64,000 nucleotides of DNA, taken from GAS368 sp965227745. Lineage in GTDB: Bacteria; Verrucomicrobiota; Verrucomicrobiia; Opitutales; Opitutaceae. The notes beneath the pieces are model-generated. The model was not told the origin of the DNA. It ran no database searches and worked only from the letters and a program-made list of their open reading frames with translations. Positions within the stretch are counted from its first letter, which is position 1; each line of letters begins with the position of its first letter. The stretch is from the NCBI GenBank assembly GCA_965227745.1, contig OZ245769.1, positions 2,604,001 through 2,668,000 of the forward strand. Direction: 5' to 3'. Positions 41,845 through 50,890 of this stretch are shown one piece after another. A program made the position numbers and the translations under genes.

Positions 41845-42675
41845 ATGAGCAGCCACGCCGGCCCCATCGATCACCATCACGATCCCAGCACCTCGACTGG
41901 CATTCCGAACAAGAAACTCCTCATGTGGGCGTTTCTCGCGTCGGACTGCATGTTCTTCGCGACGCTGATTTCGACCCACCTTATCTACCGGCTCCATCCG
42001 CCCGCCGGCGGGCTCGATCCCAAGGTCGTCTTCAGCCCGGAGCTCACCTCATTCTCGACGTTCATCCTCCTGATGTCCTCGCTGATGATGGCCCTCGCCG
42101 TCACCGCGATCCAGAAGAACAACGTCAAGAGCTGCCGCTGGTCGATCATCGCCACGATCCTCTTCGGCCTGATCTTCCTCGGCTGCCAAGTGTACGAGTT
42201 CAACCACTTCGTGCACGAGAAGCACATGACGATCTCGAACAGCATCCTCGGCACGACGTTTTACACGCTCACCGGTACGCACGGCTGTCACGTCGCCATC
42301 GGTGTTCTCTGGCTCTGCCTGATGTACGTCCGCTCCTTCAAGTCGAAGACCGAGTCCTGGTTCGGCAAGAACATCCTCCACGTCGTCGTCCTCCTCGCCG
42401 CCCTCCTCCTCACCCTCAAGGCCACCCTCGGCCTCGTGCACGCGCTGCAAGTCGGTGAAGGCTTCGGCGGCTTCCTCAAGGCGGAATGGCTCTACGTCGC
42501 CGGTGCGCTCGTCTCCATCTTCGGCCTGATCGGCTTCGCCAAGACCGCGGGCCCCGTGGACTTCGATGAGCACAACGCCATCGATGTCGAAGGCATGGGC
42601 CTTTACTGGCACTTCGTCGACATCGTGTGGATCGTGATCTTCACGGCCGTCTACCTCCTCGAGTACCTGAAGTAA
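41845..42675 (+). CDS. coxC: Cytochrome c oxidase subunit III
   Basis: The 276-residue membrane protein has about seven helices with the family pattern KKLLMWAFLASDCMFFATLI, TLTGTHGCHVAIGVLWL and a C-terminal YWHFVDIVWIVIFTAVYLLEY. Subunit III stabilises the oxidase core. It is the third gene of the coxBACD operon. Some residues in the region 180-245 (VGEGFGGFLKAEW) are an insertion relative to the shortest forms. The ATG is preceded by a pyrimidine tract and no Shine-Dalgarno sequence. Confidence 0.93.
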   Translation: MSSHAGPIDHHHDPSTSTGIPNKKLLMWAFLASDCMFFATLISTHLIYRLHPPAGGLDPKVVFSPELTSFSTFILLMSSLMMALAVTAIQKNNVKSCRWSIIATILFGLIFLGCQVYEFNHFVHEKHMTISNSILGTTFYTLTGTHGCHVAIGVLWLCLMYVRSFKSKTESWFGKNILHVVVLLAALLLTLKATLGLVHALQVGEGFGGFLKAEWLYVAGALVSIFGLIGFAKTAGPVDFDEHNAIDVEGMGLYWHFVDIVWIVIFTAVYLLEYLK

Positions 42676-42693
42676 TTTTCCTTAACCACTTCC

Positions 42694-43035
42694 ATGAGCG
42701 CTCCCGCCCACGCCGCCCACGCCGTGCATGACTCTTCGCACGACGTCAGCAAGTACCAGATCTACGTCCAGATCGCGATGCTCCTCGCGGTCATCACCGG
42801 TGTCGAAATTATCGGCGTCTACCTGCCCTTCGCCAAGTGGCTGATCGTCACGATGCTCGTCGTGCTCTCCACGGTGAAGTTCATGTTCGTCATCTTTTAC
42901 TTCATGCATCTGCGTTGGGATAAGCCCTTCTGCACGATCCTGTTTTTCATCGGTCTCGTCCTCGCGGGCGGCACCATGTGGGCTCTCCTCACGCTCTTCG
43001 GCGCCGAGGCCAGCATCCCACTCCCGCCGGCCTAA
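42694..43035 (+). CDS. coxD: Cytochrome c oxidase subunit IV family protein
   Basis: The 113-residue protein has three membrane helices (IAMLLAVITGVEIIGVYL, VTMLVVLSTVKFMFVIFYFM, ILFFIGLVLAGGTMWALLTL) with the MHLRWD turn typical of the bacterial subunit IV family. It is a small accessory subunit of the oxidase and the last gene of the coxBACD operon; a strong terminator follows. Confidence 0.88.
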   Translation: MSAPAHAAHAVHDSSHDVSKYQIYVQIAMLLAVITGVEIIGVYLPFAKWLIVTMLVVLSTVKFMFVIFYFMHLRWDKPFCTILFFIGLVLAGGTMWALLTLFGAEASIPLPPA

Positions 43036-43061
43036 CCGTCGCGGAAGTTCCAAACCCATTC

Positions 43062-43089
43062 AAAGGCGGCCACCACGGCCGCCTTTTTT
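43062..43089 (+). terminator. Terminator of the coxBACD operon
   Basis: GGCGGCC (43065-43071) and GGCCGCC (43077-43083) pair with a 5-nt loop and are followed by a run of T residues. Confidence 0.9.
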
Positions 43090-43565
43090 GTGGCCGCATA
43101 GATCAGTAGCAGTAGCCACGAGCGCCAGCGAGTGGACTCAGGACGCCAATCGGAAAGCAGATTAGAAAACGCCCTCTCAGCGCTGTGGGCGGTGAGCCCT
43201 CACCCTGCGGCAAAGCAGCACCAAACGTGAGCCAAGCGCCCGTCCACCACCCCTCGCAGTCGACTGGATCCGCGCCCATCCGCGCAATCCGCGGTTAAAA
43301 CTCCGAGCCTGAAAAAACCATGTTCGTTTCCCAGCCACCTAACCCCCGCCTCTTCGTTCGCTTGGTCACCGTCTGTTAATCCCTCCAAGCCCGTTTTCTG
43401 TCTCCTGTCTTCCGTCGTCAGATTTCCGTCTCCTGTCATCTGCTTTCTGTCCTCTGTCACCTCCCCTCTGTCACTCTCCATGCGCTGCCCTAATTTCAAG
43501 GAACACCGCTTTCATATCTGTGTTCATCTCTGTCCATCTGTGGTTTTATCCGTCTCGTTAACCCT
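43090..43565. other. Intergenic region with R4 and polypyrimidine R5 words
   Basis: No gene is supported in these 476 bases. They contain one R4 copy (43111-43135), an R5 word of the CCGCG type ending in GGTTAAAA (43269-43300), a long run of TCTGTC-like words (43389-43475) and another R5 word of the CTGTG type ending in GTGGTTTT (43511-43549) just before ctaG. A ctaG promoter must lie here but was not identified. Confidence 0.55.
43111..43135 (+). repeat. R4 copy 1
   Basis: A 25-bp word beginning AGTAGCCACGAGCGCCAGCG and ending AGTGG matches a second copy at 62963-62987 at 24 of 25 bases. Confidence 0.7.
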
Positions 43566-44354
43566 ATGATCGACTGGAGCCACTGGCATAACGAACCCTA
43601 CCTCGTCGGCGGGCTCGTGCTCCTCGGCTGGCTCTGGGCGATTCTCGCCGGCCCGCTGCGCGCGCGGCTCGCCCCCGCCGATACGCCGTTCCCGCGTCGC
43701 CAAGCCTGGTGGTTCTACAGCTCGCTCGTCATCTTCTACCTCGCCGTCGGCTCCCCGCTCGACCAGATCGGCGAACGCTTCCTCTTCAGTGCGCACATGC
43801 TGCAACACCAGATCCTGGTGTATCCGGCCGCGCTGTTCTTCCTCCTCGGCCTGCCGGTCTGGATGGTCGATTCCGCCCTCGACCGCCCTGCCCTGCGCGG
43901 CCCGGTCAAATTCCTCACCCGCCCCATTTGCTGCGCCCTGATCTACGCGCTCACGATGGGCATCTGGCACCTCCCCTCGCTCTATAACTGGGCGCTGCAG
44001 GACAAAGTCGTCCACGTCTTCGAACACCTCATGTTCTTCGGCTCCGCCCTCTTCTACTGGTGGCCGCTCGTCAGCCCGTCGCGCGCGTTCCCGCCCCAGT
44101 CCCACGCCGCCCAGATGCTCTACTTGCTGTCCGCGATCATCGCGATGACCCCGCTGATCGCCTACATCACCTTCTCCAACGACATCCTGTATCCGACCTA
44201 CGAATACGCCCCGCGCCTCTTCCCCGACTTCAACGCCGCCGCCGACCAACTCCTCGCCGGCGTCATGATGCAAGCCGTCGGTGTCGCCGTCTCCCTCAGC
44301 GCCTTCGGCTGGACTTTTTTCAAGTGGTCCAAGGGCGGACATGGCAAGGGGTGA
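43566..44354 (+). CDS. ctaG: Cytochrome c oxidase assembly protein, caa3_CtaG family
   Basis: The 262-residue protein has about seven membrane helices and the family pattern: SAHMLQHQILVYPAALFFLLG, MGIWHLPSLYNWAL and VHVFEHLMFFGSALFYWWPL. These His-rich helices are characteristic of the caa3_CtaG family (PF09678), which is unrelated to the COX11-type CtaG and is needed for copper insertion in caa3 oxidases. It lies downstream of coxBACD behind a terminator and a 480-base spacer, so it probably has its own promoter. Confidence 0.88.
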   Translation: MIDWSHWHNEPYLVGGLVLLGWLWAILAGPLRARLAPADTPFPRRQAWWFYSSLVIFYLAVGSPLDQIGERFLFSAHMLQHQILVYPAALFFLLGLPVWMVDSALDRPALRGPVKFLTRPICCALIYALTMGIWHLPSLYNWALQDKVVHVFEHLMFFGSALFYWWPLVSPSRAFPPQSHAAQMLYLLSAIIAMTPLIAYITFSNDILYPTYEYAPRLFPDFNAAADQLLAGVMMQAVGVAVSLSAFGWTFFKWSKGGHGKG

Positions 44355-44402
44355 GCGTAGCGGCCTGCACCACCGCCGATCGTTCCTGCTCACTTCCCTC
44401 CC

Positions 44403-44945
44403 ATGAACCTCCAAGCCCTCCAGCAAAAGCTCCCTGAGGTGATGGCTTGGATCGATCAAACCCTCCAGCCCCACCTCGCCACGGCCCGCCCCGTGTCCGA
44501 CCGAGGCTTTACCCGACTGGCGACCTACTATCCGGACGCCCTGCTCCAAACCGCAAAAGTGATTCCGACCGCGCGCTGTCCGGTGCCGCCGCTCTCCCGC
44601 CTCGGACTCACCGGCTTCGACGAATTCGAAAATCTCCCCGCCGCCGGCATCACTTACTACTCTTGTTTCTTCGTCCTCCACGGCCACGAACGCGACGAGT
44701 CGCTCCATTTTCACGAACTCGTCCACGTGGTCCAATGGCAGCACCTCGGCCCCGAGCGCTTCATTCTGGCCTACGCGCTCGGCCACCTGCTGAGCGGCGG
44801 CTATCGCAGCAACCCTCTTGAAGAAATGGCTTACGCCGCGCAGGGCCGTTTCGATCTCCACGCCCCTCCCTTCGACGCCGTCGCCGCCATCCAGTGGGAA
44901 GGTGATCGAGTGGTGCCGGAGTTGTTTAAACGCGTAGGCTGGTAA
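44403..44945 (+). CDS. Putative zincin-type hydrolase of unknown family
   Basis: The 180-residue protein has a clear HExxH signature, HELVHVVQW (His104-His108), and a possible third ligand Glu at 140/141 in NPLEEMAYAA, about 32 residues downstream, which fits gluzincin spacing. No signal peptide or membrane helix is seen, so it is probably cytosolic. The HELxHxxQ pattern recalls DUF4157/eCIS-associated metallopeptidases, but the flanks do not otherwise match. It begins 48 bases after ctaG on the same strand and may be co-transcribed. Function and substrate are unknown. Confidence 0.6.
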   Translation: MNLQALQQKLPEVMAWIDQTLQPHLATARPVSDRGFTRLATYYPDALLQTAKVIPTARCPVPPLSRLGLTGFDEFENLPAAGITYYSCFFVLHGHERDESLHFHELVHVVQWQHLGPERFILAYALGHLLSGGYRSNPLEEMAYAAQGRFDLHAPPFDAVAAIQWEGDRVVPELFKRVGW

Positions 44946-45070
44946 GAGGCCCCGGGCGCTGCGTCGACTGGCCCGCTTCCGCAGCACGATTCTTCCTGGC
45001 CATCGTGGTTACTTTTTCAGCTAAGAAATCGTCGGTTTAGGTGTTATCATGACTGTACCCCCTTCGCCCC

Positions 45071-45778
45071 ATGAAATTCCTGACTGTTGTTGGCTTGGCT
45101 TTGTTTGCGGTGCTGAGTTCCAAATCCTTCGCCACGGCCCAGTTTTCCGATTACGTAAGCATCGACGGAAAATCGGAGGCGATGCACTCCAATCCCCTCG
45201 AACCTTACTTTGCGAAGTACCCGGAAAAACGACCCATAAGCTCCATCACCAGCACGGCGCTATGGCGTGGCTACATTGCCTACTTTTCGATTACCGACGC
45301 CAGGCTCCGCGTCGAAGACATCCAAATTAACGACAAGATGGAGCCGAAGGCGGGCGAGCCCAAGATGAAGTCCGTCGTGAATGAAGTATTCCCACCGTCC
45401 GTAGACCGCACAGTGTCTTGGTTCACCGGCTTTCTCATTCTTCCTCAAGGCAAGGTCGTCAACTATGTGCACATGGGTTACGCGAGCACCTTTGAGCGCT
45501 ACCGCTTGCTCTTCATCAAGGACGGTCGGTTGCTCGCCGACCGCGTCTTTTCGCACGACGAGTACGTGGACTACAAGCAACAGCAATTCGCCGCTTACAC
45601 GAAATCGGAAGCGTATAAGAAACTAAAACAACGAACGGAAGCTCGGTCTAGCTCCGTCGCAGCCGATAATTTTCTCTACATCTTCGATGTGAACTTCCCG
45701 ATGGAGACGCTGATTGACTACAAAGATTTTCGCCCTGCTTCGGCCATCAAGACAGAGGCTGCACCGAAAACGAAATAG
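45071..45778 (+). CDS. Secreted protein of unknown function
   Basis: The 235-residue protein has a signal peptide (MKFLTVVGLALFAVLSS, cleavage near ATAQ) and a soluble body with no recognised domain. Features include an aromatic strand-rich centre (SWFTGFLILPQGK, YLLF-like segments) and a Lys-rich end. Base composition is lower in GC than its neighbours, which could mean acquisition. It is followed by a bidirectional terminator shared with cysK. Its ATG follows a pyrimidine-rich leader. Confidence 0.65.
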   Translation: MKFLTVVGLALFAVLSSKSFATAQFSDYVSIDGKSEAMHSNPLEPYFAKYPEKRPISSITSTALWRGYIAYFSITDARLRVEDIQINDKMEPKAGEPKMKSVVNEVFPPSVDRTVSWFTGFLILPQGKVVNYVHMGYASTFERYRLLFIKDGRLLADRVFSHDEYVDYKQQQFAAYTKSEAYKKLKQRTEARSSSVAADNFLYIFDVNFPMETLIDYKDFRPASAIKTEAAPKTK

Positions 45779-45810
45779 CCACTCGCCTGCGTCCGACCTC
45801 ATTAAAAACA

Positions 45811-45842
45811 AAAAAGACCGGCATTTCTGCCGGCCTTTTAGT
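45811..45842. terminator. Bidirectional terminator between convergent genes
   Basis: CCGGCA (45818-45823) and TGCCGG (45828-45833) form the stem with a TTTC loop; an A-tract precedes and TTTT follows, so both the secreted protein gene and the leftward cysK gene end here. Confidence 0.85.
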
Positions 45843-45871
45843 TTAAAGAAACTAACCGCGGGTTATCCCGC

Positions 45872-46864
45872 TCACGCCGTCGGCGCGGTCGTCGCTGGGA
45901 TGAGGTCGTCGATCGAGTCGCTCTCCACGCCCACGTCGGCGAAGAGCCAGGTGGAGAGGTAGCGCTCGCTGCTCGACGCAATGATCGCGACGATTTGCTT
46001 GCCCTTATTTTCCGGGCGCTTGGCGAGCTGGATTGCGGCCCAGATGGCGGCGCCGGACGAAATACCGACGGGGATGCCGTCGAGTTGGTTCACTTGCTTC
46101 GAGACCGGGCCGGAGTCGGCTTCCTTTACGCGGATCACCTCGTCGTAGATCTTCGTGTTGAGGACGGCGGGGACGAAGCCGGCGCCGATGCCCTGCAGCT
46201 TGTGCGGGCCGGGCTGGCCACCGGAGAGGATCGGCGAGGCGTCGGGCTCGACGGCGATGATCTTGACGGAGGGCTTGCGGGCCTTGAGGACCTCGCCCAC
46301 GCCCGTGATCGTGCCGCCCGTGCCGATGCCCGAGACGACAAAGTCGACCTTGCCCTCGGTGTCGCGCCAGATTTCTTCCGCGGTGGTCTTGCGATGGATC
46401 GCCGGATTGGCGGGGTTGGCGAACTGCTGGAGGATGAGGCCGCCGGGAATCTTGGCGGCGAGCTCTTCCGCCTTGGCGATCGCGCCCTTCATGCCCTTCG
46501 GTCCTTCCGTGAGGACGAGGCGCGCGCCGAGGACCTTGAGCAGCTTGCGGCGCTCGGTGCTCATGGTCTCGGGCATGGTGAGGATGAGCTTGATGCCCTT
46601 GGCCGCGGCGACGAACGCGAGCGCGATACCCGTGTTGCCGGAGGTGGGCTCGATGAGCACGGTGTCCTTGGTGATCTTGCCGGAGCGGAGGCCTTCCTCG
46701 ATCATCGCCGCACCGATGCGGTCTTTGACGGACGAGAGGGGGTTGAAGAACTCGAGCTTGAGGAGGATTTCGGCCTGCGCGCCGTGCGCGACAGCGGTGC
46801 GATTGAGGCGGACGAGGGGGGTATTGCCGATCGTTTCCGTGATGTCGTTATATATTTTAGCCAT
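45872..46864 (-). CDS. cysK: Cysteine synthase A (O-acetylserine sulfhydrylase)
   Basis: The 330-residue PLP enzyme makes cysteine from O-acetylserine and sulfide. Lys47 in NPLSSVKDRIG binds PLP; EPTSGNTGIALAF forms the substrate loop, and GIGTGGTITG binds the PLP phosphate. It is full length for CysK. It stands alone between convergent and co-oriented genes. No T-box, riboswitch or CysB-like site is visible in the 157-base upstream spacer. The leader is AT-rich with no clear Shine-Dalgarno sequence. Confidence 0.94.
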   Translation of the reverse strand: MAKIYNDITETIGNTPLVRLNRTAVAHGAQAEILLKLEFFNPLSSVKDRIGAAMIEEGLRSGKITKDTVLIEPTSGNTGIALAFVAAAKGIKLILTMPETMSTERRKLLKVLGARLVLTEGPKGMKGAIAKAEELAAKIPGGLILQQFANPANPAIHRKTTAEEIWRDTEGKVDFVVSGIGTGGTITGVGEVLKARKPSVKIIAVEPDASPILSGGQPGPHKLQGIGAGFVPAVLNTKIYDEVIRVKEADSGPVSKQVNQLDGIPVGISSGAAIWAAIQLAKRPENKGKQIVAIIASSSERYLSTWLFADVGVESDSIDDLIPATTAPTA

Positions 46865-47021
46865 GATGAGTTGGGATGAAATTTATGACAAAAGTTAGGA
46901 CGAGCATGAGGGATTAAAGCCCAGAGTCAGCGTCAAAGGTGCATGGTTGACACACACTGAGCTGGCGCAGCCTCCGAGCACGTAGCGGCTGATTCGCGCC
47001 TATCCAGCGACCTACTCCCGC

Positions 47022-50000
47022 TTAGCGCAGGAAGGTCGAAGCGGTGTTCAACGTGATGCTCTTCCAGAATTCCGACGAGTCGGGCTTCTCCACCGTGCCA
47101 CTGAGGGTGAACGGCGTGTGCATCAGGTAGAAGTCCTTGCTGTCCTTCTTGCCATCGAGCTGGTGCAACTTGTCGAGCGCACTGGCGACGCGATTCTTTC
47201 CGGCGAGCTGCATCTGGAGGGAGAGCGGGCTCTTTTCAATGGCCACGCCCGGGCGCATATCGACGCGGCCGTTGCCGGTGAGGTGCAATTCAGGGGAGAG
47301 CAAATCCAAGGATTTGACCGAGATCGTGCCATCCGCGACGCGCTCGGCTTGGAGCGTGATACTGTCAAAGGGCATGTCCTTTAAAAGCTGCGCCAGCTCG
47401 GCAGCGTCAGCCGCGCCGCCTGCGATCTTGTCGCCGATGCCTTGGGCTTTGCCTCCGAGTGCGGCACCGAGCAGACTGGCGCCGAGCGAAACCACGGCCG
47501 CCTTGTTGGAGGTCGCCTGGGCTTTCTGATTCAGCGCACGCAGCACACCCTTGGAGCCTTTGAAGTCAAAGCTTCCCACCGCGCGGTCGGCAAACTCAGG
47601 GAGATCGAGCGCCGTGCCACTGACCTTGGCACTCACCGAGACGACTGTCTCGAGCGCCGGAGGCTCGGCGGGATTAGCCTTCTTCAGGAAATCACCCACG
47701 TCGAATTTCGGCAGATCGAAATTGCCCACGAGCGAATAGGGGCGGGCCTGCTTCACATCGAAGCCGAGGAGGGCGGACGCCTTCATCGGGTTGCCATTGA
47801 AGCTGGCGGAAATATTTTCAATCGCGAGGCGGTCCTCACGAACGGAGAACGCACCATTCACCGCCGTGATCGTGTTGGCGGCACCCTGCTTGATCGTCTT
47901 GATATTCAGATCGACGCGGCCCGCAAAGCCGGCCCAAACGGGCGTCGTGGCCTTCACCAAGCCGGCCGGCTTGGCTGCGGAACCACCTGCGACCACTGGC
48001 GCAGGCGTCGCGGGACGCTGCACGGGCTGCGTGGCGGCCTTGGGCGTGGCCGGGGTGACCTGCGCCTTGGGATCGGTCGGCGGCGGCGCGCTGAGCACGG
48101 CGAAGGCTTGGAGATCGTCGACGATGAGTTGGTCACCCGTGACCTTGCCCTCGAAGGAAACGAGGCCGGGCTTCACGGTGGCTTTACCGTCTAGGAGAAT
48201 GTCGGACTTGCGGCCGTCCTTGGTGACGACGAGCGGGATGCGGACGGAGCCGGAGTTGGTGGCAGTGTCGAGCTTCGCATCGACCGTGAGGTCCATCGAG
48301 CCGAGCGGCTGCGCGCCTTGGCGGGCGACGAGATTCTTGGCGGAGATGACGACGCTGCCGTTGATCAGCTCAGCCATCGCGCCTTCGAACTTCACGCTAA
48401 CCGTCCCCTTGGTGAGCGGGAGCTGGGCGGCGAGCGCCGGCTGCTGCGCGAGCGCGGTAAAGTCGGCCTCAATGGAGCCCTTGCCCTTCGCGCGGAGCGG
48501 CGCGGGTTTGGGCGCGGGCTGGCCCTTGACCGGAGCGGGCGCGGCGGGCGGCGGTGTGACCTCGCCGTTGAGCGAAGCGACGAAGACGGAGGTCGTGCCC
48601 TGCTTCAGCTCGAAGCGCTTCACGTCCGCGTTGAGCGTGCCGCCCTTCCAGGTGGCGCTGAGATCCGTCGTGAGATCGGCCCCGCGGAGGAATTCCTGAT
48701 TGTTCATCGCCACGCTCACGCCGCGCGCGGTGATGATCTCAGTCGCGCGGACATCCACTGCGTCGGCGCCGAGCATGGCGACCTCGATGGTGCCCGCGGC
48801 GAGATCGCCCGCGAGTTTGGAATTGGCGACGTAGCCCTGCGCCCACACGAGCGGGATCGCGCCCCATTTCAAGCGCACGGCGGGCGCGGTGGCATTGGGC
48901 ACACTGGGCTGGAGCTTCGCGAGATCGAGCGTGAGCGGTTGGAGCGCCTCGACGGAGGCGAGCGCCACCCCGCCCTCGCGGTCGATCTTCGTGCTGAGGG
49001 TCGAGAGCTTGACCGCGACACCATCGTGGCTGCCCTGCGCATTGATATTAACCGTCAGCGGTCCGACCGCCGGCGGCAGATAAGGCTTCGTCAGCGCCAC
49101 GAGGCGGCCCTGCAACTGCGCCTTGAACGCGGTGAGCGGCTTCACCGTCGTATTGCCCGCGGGCGGCATCGTCACGTCCGCGCTCAGCGTGCCCGTGAGG
49201 GTGTCGCCATCGGGCGTGGAGACAGAAAGTTTCTCCAGCGCCGCGACGATGCGCGCCGCCGTGTAGTCCACACTCGGGCTGACCGAGAGCGTGACGCGAT
49301 CGACTAGCAGCGTCTCGCCCTCCTTGATCGTGACCGCTTTCACGGTCAGCGGCTCCGCGGAGGTGAGTTTCACGCGGCTGCCATCGAGCTCCGCGCCGAC
49401 GACGAAGACGCCATTGATCTCGCCGCTGGAAATCGTGCGCGGCTTCAGCACGGGCTGGGCCCACGCCACCGGCACACCGGTGAGCGAGATGCGAGCGAGT
49501 TCCGCGCCGGGCCGCTCTGCGGCCAGCTTCTTGTCCTTGAAAGTAAACGACAGCTTCTGCTGCACAGCGACCGCGACGAGCTTGCGGCTGTCGGCCGTCG
49601 CGACGTCGAACTCAAGTTTGTTGAGTTGCGCCGAGTCCTTGCCGCTCGCGCCGTCAAACGCGGTGTGGAGTTTCAGCGAGCCGATGGCGGCGAGTTCCGC
49701 GCCGAGCTTTTCGAGCTTGGACACCGTGCCATCGATGGCGCCCGATGCGGCGGCGGCGCTGGTTTCGAGATTGTAGCTAAACGTCCCCTGCCCATTGAGC
49801 GCGACCTCGGGCAGGCCCATGCTGGCGAGGACGGCGGCGAGTTGCTCGCTGCGGACGGCGAGATCCCACGCGCCATTCATCACGGGCTTCCCGGCGGCGT
49901 AGTCGACCTTGACGTTAAACAACTGCTCTGGGCTCGCCGCACCGGTGCCGCGCACGAGGAAGATGCGCGCGAGCGCGGTCTCGGCGGCATTGGCCGCGGG

Positions 50001-50714
50001 CTGCGCGAGATTGAGTTCGATCTTGATGCGATCGGCGGGAATGCCCGGGCCGGTGGCTATGGCCTCGCCCGTGAGCTCGACGGCATCGATGCGGAGATCG
50101 GCCGTGGTGCGGACCTTCATCTCACCTTCGGCTTGCGCGGTGACGAGGGGAGCGCCCGCCGTGGCGTCGGCAAAGGTGGCTTTCCACTTCAGCGTGGCGA
50201 ACTGGCCGGGCGCGAGACCGCCGCCCGTGAGCGTAAAGGTCGCGCTCTGGTTATTGGGCAGGAGCACCTTGGCCTCGACGTCGACGGTGCCGACGCGCGT
50301 CTCGCCCGGGAGGCGGATGGCGTTGAGGATGCCGGCAAAGGGCGCGAGTGCGGCAGCGGCGGGCGGCGGAGAAGACTTGGCCGTGGGATTGCGCGCATCG
50401 ATCTCGATGCCGCGGGCGACGAGGCGGTCGACGATGATCTTTTTGCCCGAGAGATAGTCCGACGCGGAATAAGAGGCATCGACCTGGTGCGCCACGATCT
50501 TGATGCCGTCCTGCTCGACGCTCACGTCGCGGATCTCGGCAGATTTCAGACCGGCGGACACGGAGCCGACGTCGCCCTTGAGCCCCGGCTGACTCGCGAG
50601 GGCCTTGCGCGTCGCCCAGGTCTGCACGCCCGAAGTGAAGGCGAGGATGACGACGATCAGAACCAGCGCCAGCAGACTGCCGACAATGATGAGTGGGAGC
50701 TTAAAACGTTTCAT
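47022..50714 (-). CDS. AsmA-like inner membrane/periplasmic protein
   Basis: The 1230-residue protein has one N-terminal membrane helix (LPLIIVGSLLALVLIVVILAF) and a very long beta-rich periplasmic body, the layout of AsmA/DUF748 proteins that are thought to bridge the envelope and help lipid or outer membrane protein traffic. The C-terminal section with the pattern LDLPEFADRAVGSFDFKGSKG and the helical insertion AKAQGIGDKIAGGAADAAEL resembles the AsmA C-terminal domain. A Pro/Ala-rich linker lies at about 890-925. The gene is monocistronic. The exact cargo is unknown. Confidence 0.7.
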   Translation of the reverse strand: MKRFKLPLIIVGSLLALVLIVVILAFTSGVQTWATRKALASQPGLKGDVGSVSAGLKSAEIRDVSVEQDGIKIVAHQVDASYSASDYLSGKKIIVDRLVARGIEIDARNPTAKSSPPPAAAALAPFAGILNAIRLPGETRVGTVDVEAKVLLPNNQSATFTLTGGGLAPGQFATLKWKATFADATAGAPLVTAQAEGEMKVRTTADLRIDAVELTGEAIATGPGIPADRIKIELNLAQPAANAAETALARIFLVRGTGAASPEQLFNVKVDYAAGKPVMNGAWDLAVRSEQLAAVLASMGLPEVALNGQGTFSYNLETSAAAASGAIDGTVSKLEKLGAELAAIGSLKLHTAFDGASGKDSAQLNKLEFDVATADSRKLVAVAVQQKLSFTFKDKKLAAERPGAELARISLTGVPVAWAQPVLKPRTISSGEINGVFVVGAELDGSRVKLTSAEPLTVKAVTIKEGETLLVDRVTLSVSPSVDYTAARIVAALEKLSVSTPDGDTLTGTLSADVTMPPAGNTTVKPLTAFKAQLQGRLVALTKPYLPPAVGPLTVNINAQGSHDGVAVKLSTLSTKIDREGGVALASVEALQPLTLDLAKLQPSVPNATAPAVRLKWGAIPLVWAQGYVANSKLAGDLAAGTIEVAMLGADAVDVRATEIITARGVSVAMNNQEFLRGADLTTDLSATWKGGTLNADVKRFELKQGTTSVFVASLNGEVTPPPAAPAPVKGQPAPKPAPLRAKGKGSIEADFTALAQQPALAAQLPLTKGTVSVKFEGAMAELINGSVVISAKNLVARQGAQPLGSMDLTVDAKLDTATNSGSVRIPLVVTKDGRKSDILLDGKATVKPGLVSFEGKVTGDQLIVDDLQAFAVLSAPPPTDPKAQVTPATPKAATQPVQRPATPAPVVAGGSAAKPAGLVKATTPVWAGFAGRVDLNIKTIKQGAANTITAVNGAFSVREDRLAIENISASFNGNPMKASALLGFDVKQARPYSLVGNFDLPKFDVGDFLKKANPAEPPALETVVSVSAKVSGTALDLPEFADRAVGSFDFKGSKGVLRALNQKAQATSNKAAVVSLGASLLGAALGGKAQGIGDKIAGGAADAAELAQLLKDMPFDSITLQAERVADGTISVKSLDLLSPELHLTGNGRVDMRPGVAIEKSPLSLQMQLAGKNRVASALDKLHQLDGKKDSKDFYLMHTPFTLSGTVEKPDSSEFWKSITLNTASTFLR

Positions 50715-50890
50715 AGCGAAGGAAGGGACGAAGGGTCAAAATATCCCTTAAAGGACGCGTCTGACAAGCCCCGGTTCCGAGGGAAACCGCGATAGAAGGT
50801 GATATCCGCGCGACGGTCCTCGCGTTAACTTGCTCCGGAGCAAGCCAGACCCGAGGCCCCCCAAAAAAACCCGTCGCTCGCGCGCAACGC

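Noticed and set aside
44403..44945. DUF4157/eCIS toxin
   Set aside because: Only the HELxH-x2-Q pattern is shared; no eCIS or toxin-delivery genes lie nearby.
46865..47021. Riboswitch or T-box upstream of cysK
   Set aside because: No conserved S-box or T-box core is seen in the short spacer.
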